A stretch of 64,000 nucleotides of DNA from contig OZ243947.1 of assembly GCA_965214375.1 (NCBI GenBank), positions 2,732,827 to 2,796,826 on the forward strand. Reading direction: 5' to 3'. Below are positions 1 through 9,601 of the stretch, piece by piece. The number at the start of each line of letters is the position of its first letter. Within the stretch, counting starts at the first letter, position 1. The stretch comes from Endobugula sp965214375 (GTDB taxonomy: Bacteria; Pseudomonadota; Gammaproteobacteria; Pseudomonadales; Cellvibrionaceae). The notes under the pieces are model-generated. The model was not told the origin of the DNA, made no database searches, and saw only the letters and a list, made by a program, of their open reading frames with translations. Both the position numbers and the translations under genes were made by a program.

Positions 1-1767
1 GGTGCGCTTACCGCTAATGTATTGCCATCGCCACTAAGGTTAACCAATGTACCAAATATATCTTGGATATCAGTATTGCTGGCCTTAATGTAGGCTTGTT
101 GGTTCCATGTATTATTACTACGGATAAAGAGATAAACTGCCCCTGAAGTAGACTTACTGTTGTTTGCTTGGTTACCATTAATTCCAGTGGCATTGCTGTC
201 TTCAGAACTGGCGCCTACTGCTAAGGTATTGCCATTATCACTGAGGCTTACCGCACTGCCAAAGCGATCACCAGTTCCGGTGTTACTGGCCTTAAGACAG
301 GCTTGTTGGTCCCAAACGTTGTTACTACTGCGACTAAATACATAAACTGCACCAGCATCATTAGAGCTGTTATCCGTTTGGTCACCGTTAATGCCAGTAG
401 CATTACTATCTTCGTTACGAGCGCCTATTGCCAAGGTATTACCATCATTGCTTAAGCTAAAGGACCAACCAAAAACATCAAAGGTATCAGGATGACTGGC
501 CTTGAAATAGCCAATACTATTTGTGAGCAAAATACTGGATACACTCACCTCATTGGCATCAATACAGCCACTCTCATTACAGGTTTGTAAAATATAACGC
601 GCATTCACGCGTTTATATAAGGCAACAACCTTTGTGTTAGTGCCCGTACCTTGTGGGATATCACCACCCACTTGGGTAAACCCAGATGAGCCATCAGGGT
701 TTTCTAATACACGATAAAAAGTAGCATCGGCTTCATCTGTCCAATTTAAGGTAATACCTTTGACAGGGGTATAACTTAAGGTTGGTATGGCCGCTGTTGT
801 AGGTGCTGGTGGAGTGACTTCATTACCCACGAGATAAGCGCACGCTTTAAATACCAAGAAAATGGGGTCACCAAATATTTCGTTGGAGCATACAGTAGAG
901 TCGCTTATTGTCTGATAAGCAAACTGGTCATTTGCGCCATAGCGTACAACCGCAGTATTGGGTACGGTACAGGTTTGATTTTCATCTGCACAATAAACCC
1001 AAGCATTATTATTCTCAGCATCGTTCGGGAAAGGGTCGAAGTTATCACCCAAACCATCGCCATCGGTATCATCACTTTCTAATGGGTCGTTAGGAAAAGC
1101 ATCCAAATTATCCGCTACACCATCGCCGTCACTATCATTTGAACTTAATAGATAGCTACAGAATTTGTGTATAAAAGGAACCGGATCACCACCAAAGGCC
1201 GAGTTAGTACAGGCAATAGAGCCTGATACTTGTTCATAATGATATTGCCCACTGGCTCCGTAACGTGTCATGGCTGTAGCTAGCACGTTACAAGTGGCTC
1301 CCTCTCTTGCACAAGAAATCCAGTTACCACTGTTATTGGCATCGTTGGGAAAGGGGTCAAAATAATCACCTAAGCCATCACCATCTGTGTCTATACTTTC
1401 CGAGGTATCAGCGGGATAGGCATCGAAGCGATCAGCTACACCATCACCATCAGTATCAACGGTATCGCTTAATAAATAATCACAGGACTTATACACAACA
1501 GGTACAGGGTCACCCACCACCAAAACTACTGTTGTTGCAAGAGACAGAATCAGTAACTGGTTGTGTTAAATAAGTACCGTTAGCACCATAACGCACCAGC
1601 GCTGGCACAGGTACTGAACAGGATTGCCACTCACCTGCACAATTCACCCAATTAGCGCTGGTATGGTCTACAGGCTGTGCATGAAGTAGGGTGCTAAGGC
1701 TAGAGCATAAGGTGAATAACAGAGTCTTAGCTATAAATGTAGAGTGCTTAGTTGAAAGAATAGACAT
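1..1767 (-). pseudogene. Secreted TSP3/FG-GAP repeat protein, frameshifted; C-terminus outside window
   Basis: The ATG at 1765-1767 opens a predicted signal peptide of about 30 residues ending LHAQ, preceded by a GGATC ribosome site. A Cys-containing module follows. The frame breaks near 1511-1522: a tandem GGTG duplication (minus strand) brings a TGA after SSFGGG, and removing four bases restores FGGDPVPVVYKSCDYLL. Beyond that the frame stays open to base 1 and encodes thrombospondin type 3-like calcium motifs (DTDGDG), more Cys modules, a fibronectin III-like stretch (about 500-800) and integrin-alpha-like FG-GAP repeats. Likely an exported or surface calcium-binding beta-propeller of unknown partner. 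It is a tandem paralogue of the gene at 1877-3514. A sequencing error at the duplication is the alternative explanation. Confidence 0.75.
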
Positions 1768-1876
1768 ATTGAGATCCTTTTTTTTATAGTTGTCGTCAAT
1801 ATCTTATCGTTGGCGCTAAAATCCCCAAAGAGTATATTACCTATAAAACACGCATTTTTTCTTGAAGTCAATAACC

Positions 1877-3514
1877 TTAGTACAAATATACCGCGCCAGA
1901 TGCACTAGCATTGTTGTTGGTTTGATCGCCTCCAATACCCTTGGCATTACTAGCTTCAGATATAGCACCAATTGCCCATGTGTTACCGCTACGGACAAAC
2001 ACGTAGGCCGCTCCAGAGTTGTTCATACTATTGTTCGTCTGATTTCCATTCATACCTGTAGCATTACTATCTTCTGCGATTGCACTTACCCCCATGGTGT
2101 TACCATCGGCGCTAAGACTAATAGACCAGCCAAAATTATCACCAGCGTCTGTATTGCTAGCTTTAATATAGCTTTGTTGACTCCATATATTGCCACTACG
2201 GCTAAATATATAGACAGCTCCTGATTCATTAGCACTGTTATTGGTGTGATACCCATCAATGCCTGTTGAATGACTATCTTCTCCGATGGCTCCTACGGCT
2301 AAGGTACTACCGTTATTATCTAAATTTACGGAGTAGCCAAAATTATCACCGCTACCCGTGTTGCTGGCTTTAATATAAGCCTGTTGACTCCGAATATTGT
2401 TGCTGCTGCGACTAAATACGTACACTGCACCAGCATCATTAGAACTGTTATTGGTTTGATCACCATTAATTCCCGTTGAGCTACTGTCTTCATAGCGAGC
2501 TCCTATCGCTAAAGTATTACCATCGCCACTAAGGCTCACAGAATAGCTAAATGCATCACCTGAATCTGTATTACTCGCTTTAACATAGCCAATACTATTG
2601 GTGAGTAAAGTACTGGATACACTCACCTCATTGGCATCAATACAGCCAATCTCATTACAGGTTTGTAAAATATAACGCGCATTCACGCGTTTATATAAGG
2701 CAATAACCTGTGTGTTAGTGCCCATACCTTGTGGGATATCACCACCTACTTGCGTAAACCCAGATGAGCCATCAGGGTTTTCTAATACACGATAAAAAGT
2801 AGCATCGGCTTCATCTGTCCAATTTAAGGTAATACCTTTGACGGGGGTGTAACTTAAAGTTGGTATTGCGGCTATTAGAGGAACTGGAGGTGTATTATCT
2901 TTTATATAGTAATCGCAGTGTTTAAATGTCAAAAAAATTGGATCGCCAAATATCTCATTAGAACATGAAACAGAATCGTTTGTTTCTTGGTAAAAATATT
3001 GACCATTCGCACCATAACGAACCATTGCGGTATCGGGCACTATACAGGTGTTATTTTCAACGGCGCATTCAATCCAGTCACCTGTATTACTTGGGTCATT
3101 AGGAAAGGGATCAGCGTTATTTCCGAGACCATCTCCATCGGTATCTGCACTTTCGGTAGCATCGTTAGGGTAGACGTCCGAGCGATCCACTATACCATCA
3201 CCATCACTATCGGTGATGTCACTTAACAAATAATCACATGACTTATAAATACATGGAACTGGATCACCAAATGTCGTGTTAGTACAGGCGATAGAGCCAG
3301 TAGCTTGTTGGGTAGCATAAGTGCCAATAGCACCATAGCGAACTAATGCCGGAACGGGAGGCGAGCAGCTTAGTCCTTCATTTGCACAATTAATCCAATC
3401 AGGGTTGGAGTGATCAATAGGGGTTGCGTGCAGTGAATCATTAACGTTAAGCAATGCACTAAGAAATAAATCCTTTATGAAAAGTGTTGAACCCTTACCA
3501 AAATAAGTTAACAT
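1877..3514 (-). CDS. Secreted calcium-binding FG-GAP (integrin-alpha-like) repeat protein
   Basis: The product has 545 residues and starts at an ATG behind a good AAGGAGA site. Domains in order: a hydrophobic export signal (1-30), a Cys module with KSCDYLLSD (33-99), thrombospondin type 3-like calcium motifs DSDGDGIVD and DTDGDGLGN (102-140), a second Cys module (145-204), a fibronectin III-like domain (about 210-305), then FG-GAP repeats of about 68 residues at 309-376, 377-444 and 445-513. The fourth repeat (514-545) lacks its first half, so the text jumps from GNTW to AIGA; this looks like a repeat-mediated in-frame deletion. FG-GAP repeats fold as beta-propeller blades and are common in surface or adhesion proteins. 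The ligand is unknown. No secretion genes are nearby. Confidence 0.75.
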   Translation of the reverse strand: MLTYFGKGSTLFIKDLFLSALLNVNDSLHATPIDHSNPDWINCANEGLSCSPPVPALVRYGAIGTYATQQATGSIACTNTTFGDPVPCIYKSCDYLLSDITDSDGDGIVDRSDVYPNDATESADTDGDGLGNNADPFPNDPSNTGDWIECAVENNTCIVPDTAMVRYGANGQYFYQETNDSVSCSNEIFGDPIFLTFKHCDYYIKDNTPPVPLIAAIPTLSYTPVKGITLNWTDEADATFYRVLENPDGSSGFTQVGGDIPQGMGTNTQVIALYKRVNARYILQTCNEIGCIDANEVSVSSTLLTNSIGYVKASNTDSGDAFSYSVSLSGDGNTLAIGARYEDSSSTGINGDQTNNSSNDAGAVYVFSRSSNNIRSQQAYIKASNTGSGDNFGYSVNLDNNGSTLAVGAIGEDSHSTGIDGYHTNNSANESGAVYIFSRSGNIWSQQSYIKASNTDAGDNFGWSISLSADGNTMGVSAIAEDSNATGMNGNQTNNSMNNSGAAYVFVRSGNTWAIGAISEASNAKGIGGDQTNNNASASGAVYLY

Positions 3515-3643
3515 ATCGATCTCCTTTTTTTCGGAAAGAAAACGACTGCTTATTACGAGTAGTAAACTTCAAACAGTGAGAGAAAATATAAAACACCTGT
3601 TTGCTTTTAGAGTCAAGGTGTTATCTGAAGCTTTTATAAGTAT

Positions 3644-4210
3644 TTATGAAGGTTGCAGAGCTTTGTGAATTAAGGCGCCAAGATTCTGTTTAAGTGGCAA
3701 TTGTAATGCGGCTTCATGGCCTGTTTCCGACATGTTATTCCATGTTTTCTGAATAATATCGATCAGTTTTTCTTCACTATGTTTGTTCGCGAAATCTTCC
3801 AGATAGTGCTCTAAAAAAACCAGACATATCACATCTTCGAGCGCCTGTTTTTCTGGGTCGCGTTTCAAGCCTTTCTTTTGTAACAGTTATTCAGCACGTG
3901 CGATTTCTTCCTCACTGTAACCTGCGTTACGCATTAACTATGCCGTGGTTTTTGCATGAAAGCGGCCAAGATCGGTGCGCCAGCGTTTATAGCCTTTTCT
4001 ATCCATGGGGTAGTCACTTCTGGGAATAGTCCAGCGCTGTTTGTGTTGACAATAGACGGCGATACTGAGTACTTCACTGGCTTGTGGCATAAAGGCTTTT
4101 AGCCGCTCAAGCATCCGGTGTGAATACAGTACCTCCTTATTCTCAGGGCATTGTGCATTGAGCTAATCCGCTTTATTCAATAGGTTTTGTAGTTGAGTTG
4201 ATACAGTCAT
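3644..4210 (-). pseudogene. DUF4202 family protein, three in-frame stops
   Basis: Reading from the ATG at 4208-4210, the frame gives a complete DUF4202-like protein of about 188 codons, including RWTIPRSDYPMDRKGYKRW, TDLGRFHAKTTA and a C-terminal block with LEDVICLVFLEHYLEDFA. It is cut by a TAG at 4163-4165, a TAG at 3938-3940 and a TAA at 3887-3889. The neighbouring residues suggest that each was a glutamine codon (CAG or CAA) changed by one C to T transition. The last 74 codons (from about 3868) remain open but would lack the N-terminal half. DUF4202 has no assigned function. The gene starts two bases after the stop of the cyclotransferase gene, so the two were probably co-transcribed. Confidence 0.8.
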
Positions 4211-4212
4211 GA

Positions 4213-4986
4213 TTAACAGTCTTGCGAGTGAGTGTTCAGTAGAACGTTGCTTAATAAATAGCGCTTGGGCCAGTATTTTCCCGTTACCCATAATGCATTA
4301 TGAGTGCTGTCATAGGCAATACCATTTAATACATTACGTGCATCTGGATGCACAGTATTTTTCCGGAGCGTGGTTAAATTAATAACGCCAATAATACAGG
4401 CCTTTTCCATATTAATGGCATAAATTTTGTCAGTTTTCCAATCGTTAGCCCATAAGATACCTTTGGTGTACTCCAACTCATTAAGTTGTTTAACATGTGG
4501 GATTTTCAAGGTTTTTACCCGTGTAAAACTACCGGGTTCATGTAGTGTGAGCTGTGCAGTACCGTTGCTTTTAATCAGGTATTTTCCGTTATGTGTTAGG
4601 CCCCAACCTTCTCCTTTATAGGGCAGAGTTTTTTCTGTCGCCAGTGAGTGTTTATTAATAACCAGCAAGGTTTTTTCACGCCAAGTGAGTAAATACAGCT
4701 TATTGTTCCACAAGGTCAGACCTTCAGCAAAATAACGCTTCGGAAGCTGTCGTGTTTCTGTAGAGTGCTGATTGTAACGTTGGATAAACGAGCGACCATA
4801 CAGGCCACTACTTTCATAAAAGGTATCGTCTTCTTTTACCCACCCTTGAGTAAAGCTTTGTGGGTTATGATTTTCGGTAGCCAGAATGGTGAAGTCAATC
4901 AGTGGGATACTGCGAGCCTGCGTGTTGACTGAAACGGCAACGAGGAAGAAAAAACAGGCGATAGGGTGTCGTGCGATAACCATCAT
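4213..4986 (-). CDS. Glutamine cyclotransferase family protein
   Basis: The product is about 257 residues from the ATG at 4986; a TTG 18 bases further upstream is a weaker start. It begins with a hydrophobic signal sequence (MMVIARHPIACFFFLVAVSV) and is probably exported. The body matches the plant-type glutaminyl-peptide cyclotransferase family (Glu_cyclase_2, a five-bladed beta-propeller): FTQGWVKEDDTFYESSGLYG near the start, EGWGLTHNGKYLIKSNGT mid-protein, and LNELEYTKGILWANDWKTD then LNGIAYDS near the end. Such enzymes convert N-terminal glutamine to pyroglutamate. The bacterial substrate is not known. It lies just upstream of the broken DUF4202 gene. Confidence 0.85.
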   Translation of the reverse strand: MMVIARHPIACFFFLVAVSVNTQARSIPLIDFTILATENHNPQSFTQGWVKEDDTFYESSGLYGRSFIQRYNQHSTETRQLPKRYFAEGLTLWNNKLYLLTWREKTLLVINKHSLATEKTLPYKGEGWGLTHNGKYLIKSNGTAQLTLHEPGSFTRVKTLKIPHVKQLNELEYTKGILWANDWKTDKIYAINMEKACIIGVINLTTLRKNTVHPDARNVLNGIAYDSTHNALWVTGKYWPKRYLLSNVLLNTHSQDC

Positions 4987-5022
4987 GAGAGCAGTGTACC
5001 GCAAGCCATGGCTGCGACTCCA

Positions 5023-5352
5023 CTAGTGTTCGGTATCGGGGTCCACGGCTTGTTTTTCTTGCTCATGTTTAAGTACAAATTTTACAGCGTCATTAACAGC
5101 ATCTTGTACTTTTCGGCTGGTTTCTTCGCGTTCAGCAAGAGACATAAAAAATACCATGTCAACATCGTGACGAATATAGCGTGGTGGTAGATGATTTAAT
5201 GCGACACAGGAAACATCCGCCACAAACTCCGTATCTTCAGCGGCTCGTTTGTTGGTGGCTAGAATAGTTTCTGTAACCAGACGCTCATAGTAGTTATGGA
5301 CATTCGAAATTTCGATAGCTGTAGAGTTGGTGCGTGGACGTGACATTAGCAT
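5023..5352 (-). CDS. ComFB-like protein
   Basis: This 109-residue protein carries the ComFB signature: IHNYYE-like text (VHNYYERLVTETI) near residue 19, a Cys-containing VADVSCVALNHLPPRYIRHD segment, and a helical tail. ComFB is a small protein first noted in Bacillus late competence operons; in other bacteria some members bind cyclic dinucleotides. Its role here is not shown by the sequence. The first ATG (5352) has an AGGG seven bases upstream and is preferred over the ATG two codons later. It stands alone between mnmC and the cyclotransferase gene on the same strand, with no competence genes in view. Confidence 0.75.
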   Translation of the reverse strand: MLMSRPRTNSTAIEISNVHNYYERLVTETILATNKRAAEDTEFVADVSCVALNHLPPRYIRHDVDMVFFMSLAEREETSRKVQDAVNDAVKFVLKHEQEKQAVDPDTEH

Positions 5353-5410
5353 GGCAATACCCTGAACCTGTAAAAAGAGTGGTTTTTAATAGCTACAGTA
5401 TAGTCAAAAA

Positions 5411-7489
5411 TCACTCGTTGCGAATTAAATCGCGAATAAGAAAACGCGCTGGATTCAAGCGCTGTATCAGTGCTTGGGGCAGAGGGGGGGGTGACCCACT
5501 GATAAGGCTAGTAATGATTTCAGCACACAGTGGTGTATAGCTAAGACCCCTTGAGCCGTGTCCGATATTCAGAAACAGGTTCGGGTAATAATCACCACAC
5601 ACATTGGGTATTTGTTGTGCATTATGCTGCAAGATTGAAAATTTTTCAGTAATACGGTGATCAATAGCGACCCCTCCCACAATAGGTAGATAATCCGGTG
5701 TGGTACAGCGAAAACTGACTCTCCCCGTTAATTGCTGGAGTACTGCCGGGCTCGGATTGTGGTCGGATACAATGTCAGGAACCTGTGTTGTGACTTTACT
5801 AAGATTGTCGATATGATCAGTAATATGGAGTTCGGTGCTATTATCGTTTAGGTTAAAACTGGCTCCGAGACAGTGAAAATTTTCCGCAGGCTGGGTAGTC
5901 GATAGGGTAGCCGGTGCCATATACCCCTCACCACATATAGCAAGCTGTAAATCTTGATGTGATGGTGAGTTATTTGTCGGATAGTGCGTGACTTGGCCAC
6001 GAATTTTTTTGATGGGTAAATGATTGTCGGGCAGTAATTGTTTGGCGTCATAGGCATTACAGATTACGACGGCTTGAAAGTCTTCCACGTCACCATGGTT
6101 GGTTTGCAGTTGCCACTGGCCATGGTGTAACTGTAGAGCGTTAATGTGCGTCTGTTGTCTAACACAAATAGGGGTTTCCTTAATGAGCCACTGGCATACA
6201 TTAGCGGGCACCACCCAACCTGAAGCAGGAAAATGTAATGCAGGAAAACGGATGGTTGTTCCTGCGATATCGCTGGCCTCTTGCGCCGAAAGGTATGCAA
6301 CTAATTGCGGGTGATCCTTAAAAAATGCAGCGACTTTTTGTTGCATGGCGACGGTCTTTGCATTCATGCCTAATTGTAAAACACCGCATTGTTGACCACT
6401 TGTGCCTGAGTGTTTTTGCCAATAGTCACGGTAGATACGTTGTGCGTACAATAAACTGTATAAGTTAAATGCACCTTGCGGTTCCATGTTGGGTGAGAGC
6501 TTGGCATAGACAATACCCTGTGCATTACCCGATGCGCCTGACGCAATCTGATGTTTTTCAAAAACAGTCACCCGATAACCTTTTTGGGCCAAGCTGTTTG
6601 CGGTGTGGCAACCCGCAAGTCCGCCACCAATCACTGCGACTGACGCTTGACGATGTAATGGCCGATAATCTTGTTGTAATGCCCACGGCAGGATACCGGT
6701 TTTACTCTTAATATACGCCTGTGTTGACGTTGTATCCGTTGTTCTGGTGTTGTCACGATGTGCGACAATCATTTCTCTTTTGCGTCCATAACCGGATATT
6801 TTTTTGACGGTAAACCCGGCGGTAGTCAGACCACGCTTCACACATCCAGCGGCAGTGAATGTTGCTACTGTAGTTTGTGAGTGGCTCAATGTCGCCATCC
6901 TATGGAATAACTCTTGTGTCCACATATCCGGGTTCTTAGCGGGCGCAAAACCATCAAGAAACCACGCGTCCACACCTGACCATTGACGTGCCTCTTGTGA
7001 AGTTGGCGTATTGTGAAAAGGGTTTGCCTGCAATGTTTTTAGGCCATTGCAAGCATCGTCAATAATGAGTGTAAGATGAATATTATGGGAAAAATGAATG
7101 GCATGGACACCCGCTACTGTGGCGGGGTAATACTGAATCAATTGTGAACGCCAATTATCGAGTATTGGCCATGGTTGCAAAGCGTGGTTGATAGTCTCGA
7201 CAGGTAAAGGAAATTTTTCGACAGAGATAAAGTGTAAGTGTGCGCTGGCAGGCGCTGTTTCTTGCCAAAGCATGCACGTCGCTAAAAAATTTAAACCGGT
7301 ACCAAAACCGGTTTCAGCAATAATAAAATGCGCATTAACCTCAAGGTTTTGAAAACGTTCCTGAAGCTGGTTTTGTTTGAGAAAAACATCCTGGCTTTCC
7401 TGTAGACCGTTCTCGCTAGAGAAATAAATATCATCGTATATACGAGAAATTAATTTTCCTTCTGGGTTCCAGTCGATATTATGGCTCAT
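5411..7489 (-). CDS. mnmC: Bifunctional tRNA 5-methylaminomethyl-2-thiouridine synthesis protein MnmC
   Basis: The 692 residues are the normal length for fused MnmC, which finishes the mnm5 modification of wobble uridine 34 in tRNAs. Residues 1-245 form the SAM methyltransferase half (AETGFGTGLNFLATC as SAM loop, then DAWFLDGFAPAKNPDMW). Residues from about 275 form the FAD-dependent oxidoreductase half, opening with the dinucleotide motif VAVIGGGLAGCHTANSLAQ and ending with the conserved GHGSRGLSYTPLCAEII. The oxidoreductase removes the carboxymethyl group and the methyltransferase methylates the resulting amine. The gene is intact and lies in a minus-strand run with the flavodoxin and trmL genes, which suggests a tRNA-modification neighbourhood. 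Confidence 0.95.
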   Translation of the reverse strand: MSHNIDWNPEGKLISRIYDDIYFSSENGLQESQDVFLKQNQLQERFQNLEVNAHFIIAETGFGTGLNFLATCMLWQETAPASAHLHFISVEKFPLPVETINHALQPWPILDNWRSQLIQYYPATVAGVHAIHFSHNIHLTLIIDDACNGLKTLQANPFHNTPTSQEARQWSGVDAWFLDGFAPAKNPDMWTQELFHRMATLSHSQTTVATFTAAGCVKRGLTTAGFTVKKISGYGRKREMIVAHRDNTRTTDTTSTQAYIKSKTGILPWALQQDYRPLHRQASVAVIGGGLAGCHTANSLAQKGYRVTVFEKHQIASGASGNAQGIVYAKLSPNMEPQGAFNLYSLLYAQRIYRDYWQKHSGTSGQQCGVLQLGMNAKTVAMQQKVAAFFKDHPQLVAYLSAQEASDIAGTTIRFPALHFPASGWVVPANVCQWLIKETPICVRQQTHINALQLHHGQWQLQTNHGDVEDFQAVVICNAYDAKQLLPDNHLPIKKIRGQVTHYPTNNSPSHQDLQLAICGEGYMAPATLSTTQPAENFHCLGASFNLNDNSTELHITDHIDNLSKVTTQVPDIVSDHNPSPAVLQQLTGRVSFRCTTPDYLPIVGGVAIDHRITEKFSILQHNAQQIPNVCGDYYPNLFLNIGHGSRGLSYTPLCAEIITSLISGSPPPLPQALIQRLNPARFLIRDLIRNE

Positions 7490-7501
7490 GGTTAGGCGGT
7501 G

Positions 7502-8029
7502 CTATTGCGTGAGGTTAAAGTGTTTTTTCAGTTCATCACACCACTGTGTAATACGTTCATCCGTTTTATCAAAATCATTTTCGTCGTCCAGAGCCAGACC
7601 AAAAAATTGTGTTTTATCTTCAGTTAATGCCTGAGATTGTGAAAACTGGTAACCTTCATTAGGCCAGTAGCCAATGACTGTTGCGCCACGCCCAATCACT
7701 TTATGATAGAGATAACCCATGGCGTCAAGAAACCAATCTGGATAGCCCACTTGATCACCAAGTCCGTAGAGTGCAACGGTTGTTTGAGACAGGTCAATCG
7801 TCTCCAATTCTTCCCAAATATCCTCCCAGTCTTCCTGTAGTTCGCCGAAGTCCCAAGTGGGAATCCCTAGGATTAACTGTTGATACTTACAGAGTGTTGT
7901 TAATGGAGTGTCGGCAATATTAAACATATCGACGACGCCATTATTGAATTGTTGTTGAATTTTTTCGCCAGCCATTTCTGTATAGCAGGTTGAACTGCCA
8001 TAAAATAAACCGATAGGTGCTGTTTTCAT
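7502..8029 (-). CDS. fldB: Long-chain flavodoxin (FldB-like)
   Basis: The 175-residue protein starts with the flavodoxin FMN-phosphate loop IGLFYGSSTCYTE and has the second FMN loop LGIPTWDFGELQEDW and the GLGDQVGYPDWF segment typical of long-chain flavodoxins. YGSSTCYTEMA is the FldB (flavodoxin 2) flavour rather than FldA. It is a cytoplasmic one-electron carrier. Its ATG follows the TAA of trmL directly, with an AAGGA ribosome site inside the trmL end, so the two genes are translationally coupled. The partner enzyme is not visible here. Confidence 0.9.
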   Translation of the reverse strand: MKTAPIGLFYGSSTCYTEMAGEKIQQQFNNGVVDMFNIADTPLTTLCKYQQLILGIPTWDFGELQEDWEDIWEELETIDLSQTTVALYGLGDQVGYPDWFLDAMGYLYHKVIGRGATVIGYWPNEGYQFSQSQALTEDKTQFFGLALDDENDFDKTDERITQWCDELKKHFNLTQ

Positions 8030-8518
8030 TTAAAGTCCTTCGCTAAACTGCTGTTGTCGCCAAGCCTCGTATACCATAACCGCAACAGCGTTAGATAAGT
8101 TCATGCTGCGGCTGTTGGCAACCATGGGGATACGAATCTGTTCTGTCATCGCGATATCGTACAGTACTTCATCAGGCAGGCCGCGTGTTTCTGGGCCAAA
8201 AATTAAAAAATCTCCCGCCCGAAAATCGACCTGGTGATAATAACGCGTGCCTTTGGTGCTAATGGCAAACATTCGCTCTGGCTCCGAATGTGTTTTGAAT
8301 GCCTGCCAATTTTTGTGGATTTGCATATCTTGCCACTCTCCATAGTCCAGTCCCGCGCGACGTAGACGTTTATCATCAAGCTCAAACCCCGTCGGTTCAA
8401 TAATATGCAGCTGACAGGCCGTGTTTGCCGCAAGGCGGATAATATTGCCCGTATTGGGGGGTATCTCTGGTTCAAAGAGAACAATATGACAAGTAGGTGC
8501 TGTGGTTTTTGTCTGCAT
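8030..8518 (-). CDS. trmL: tRNA (cytidine/uridine-34-2'-O)-methyltransferase TrmL
   Basis: The product is a 162-residue SPOUT methyltransferase of usual TrmL length. It shows the family motifs in order: LFEPEIPPNTGNIIRLAANT at the start, LIFGPETRGLP (motif 2) and IRIPMVANSRSMNLSNAVAV (motif 3, the SAM-binding knot). TrmL methylates the wobble ribose of two leucine tRNAs. It is the first gene of the minus-strand run trmL-fldB-mnmC; trmL and mnmC both act on anticodon position 34. The region upstream (8519-8752) is AT-rich and must hold divergent promoters. Confidence 0.95.
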   Translation of the reverse strand: MQTKTTAPTCHIVLFEPEIPPNTGNIIRLAANTACQLHIIEPTGFELDDKRLRRAGLDYGEWQDMQIHKNWQAFKTHSEPERMFAISTKGTRYYHQVDFRAGDFLIFGPETRGLPDEVLYDIAMTEQIRIPMVANSRSMNLSNAVAVMVYEAWRQQQFSEGL

Positions 8519-8752
8519 AGTGAATAGTTACCGAGCCAAAAAAATGTTACAGATTATATAAAAATATGACTTCAGATAGAATCCCTAATAAAGCGTCAAA
8601 AAAATCACATAATTTAAAAAAAATCGTTGAAAAACCGTGTTTTTACAGTGTATTTCTAGAGAAATGTAATCCTTTTACTACAATTATGGATAGTGATTAT
8701 TAATGTGTAATCCATGATATTTACTGCCAATAGTAAACATGGGAGATAATGT

Positions 8753-9592
8753 ATGAATATGATGCGTTCTGATCTGGAATCGTTAGGACTTGATGCCAAA
8801 ATGATTGATTCTTCAAAGGTCATTGATGGCTATATTTATTTGTCTGAAGAATTGGTTGAAGAAAAAAAGCGTAAAAAACAGCTACGCAGAACCAATATAC
8901 TCTTTAGTTTTCTGTTGGCTTCTGTGGGATTGTTGGCTTGGGATCAATATCGTTTTATGCAACAGCCAGATGTCATTAATCTGGAAGCGTTTCACGCCGC
9001 ACCCGCTCTTGGAGATCTTTTAGCCGATAATGTCGTCGAGCATTTACAGCCAGAGACTGCGGTGTCTGTTGGTGTTGACGATTTGGAAATGGGTGTTGCG
9101 GTTCCGGATGATATTGTTAAATTTATTGATGCTCATGTGATGGTCGATGATGTTGTGCAAAAATCCGGTATTGTTTTGGAGGAAGTGAAAACACCCGTAA
9201 AAGCAAAAATTAATATTGATCGAGTGTTGGCTTCAGCGGATAGATTGTTTAAACGCGATCGCCTTATGTATCCACCGGTGCATAACGCCTTTGCACGTTA
9301 TGAAAAAGTCTTGTCAGTGCATCCAGACCATCCCGAAGCGTTAGCCGGAATTAAGAAAATCGTTGATCGCTATGTATATTTGGCTGAAAAAGTTATTAAG
9401 AAAAAAGAAGCATATAAAGTCCCCGAGTTGATTACCCGAGCCTATCAGGCGGGTGAAAAGTATATGGATGTGTCTATTATTATTTCACGCTTTTCAGATT
9501 ACCTTGTGGATGATTCTGTTTTTGTTGATCATGTCACAACCGCTAAAGCGAGTGATCAAAGCAGTGACGTCTATAAAGCAGTGAGCCCCTAG
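8753..9592 (+). CDS. Membrane-anchored protein of unknown function with helical repeat tail
   Basis: The product is 279 residues. A charged N-terminal part (SEELVEEKKRKKQLRR) is followed by one membrane segment at about 52-68 (ILFSFLLASVGLLAW), so it is probably an inner-membrane protein with a large periplasmic domain. Residues 160-250 are helical and TPR-like (RLMYPPVHNAFARYEKVLS, HPDHPEALAGIKKIVDRY). A GGGAGA ribosome site precedes the ATG. The next gene, nine bases downstream, encodes TPR repeats, and together they recall the layout of MSHA-pilus protein MshN, but no other msh genes are here. I do not recognise the protein itself. Confidence 0.6.
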   Translation: MNMMRSDLESLGLDAKMIDSSKVIDGYIYLSEELVEEKKRKKQLRRTNILFSFLLASVGLLAWDQYRFMQQPDVINLEAFHAAPALGDLLADNVVEHLQPETAVSVGVDDLEMGVAVPDDIVKFIDAHVMVDDVVQKSGIVLEEVKTPVKAKINIDRVLASADRLFKRDRLMYPPVHNAFARYEKVLSVHPDHPEALAGIKKIVDRYVYLAEKVIKKKEAYKVPELITRAYQAGEKYMDVSIIISRFSDYLVDDSVFVDHVTTAKASDQSSDVYKAVSP

Positions 9593-9601
9593 GGAACGCA
9601 A

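Noticed and set aside
1862..2224. 120-codon plus-strand frame across the FG-GAP gene
   Set aside because: It is a shadow of the minus-strand repeat gene, with repetitive low-information text and no ribosome site.
1..3514. Regular repeats that might be a CRISPR array
   Set aside because: The repeats are about 200 bases, in frame and encode FG-GAP protein repeats; there are no short identical repeats with unique spacers.
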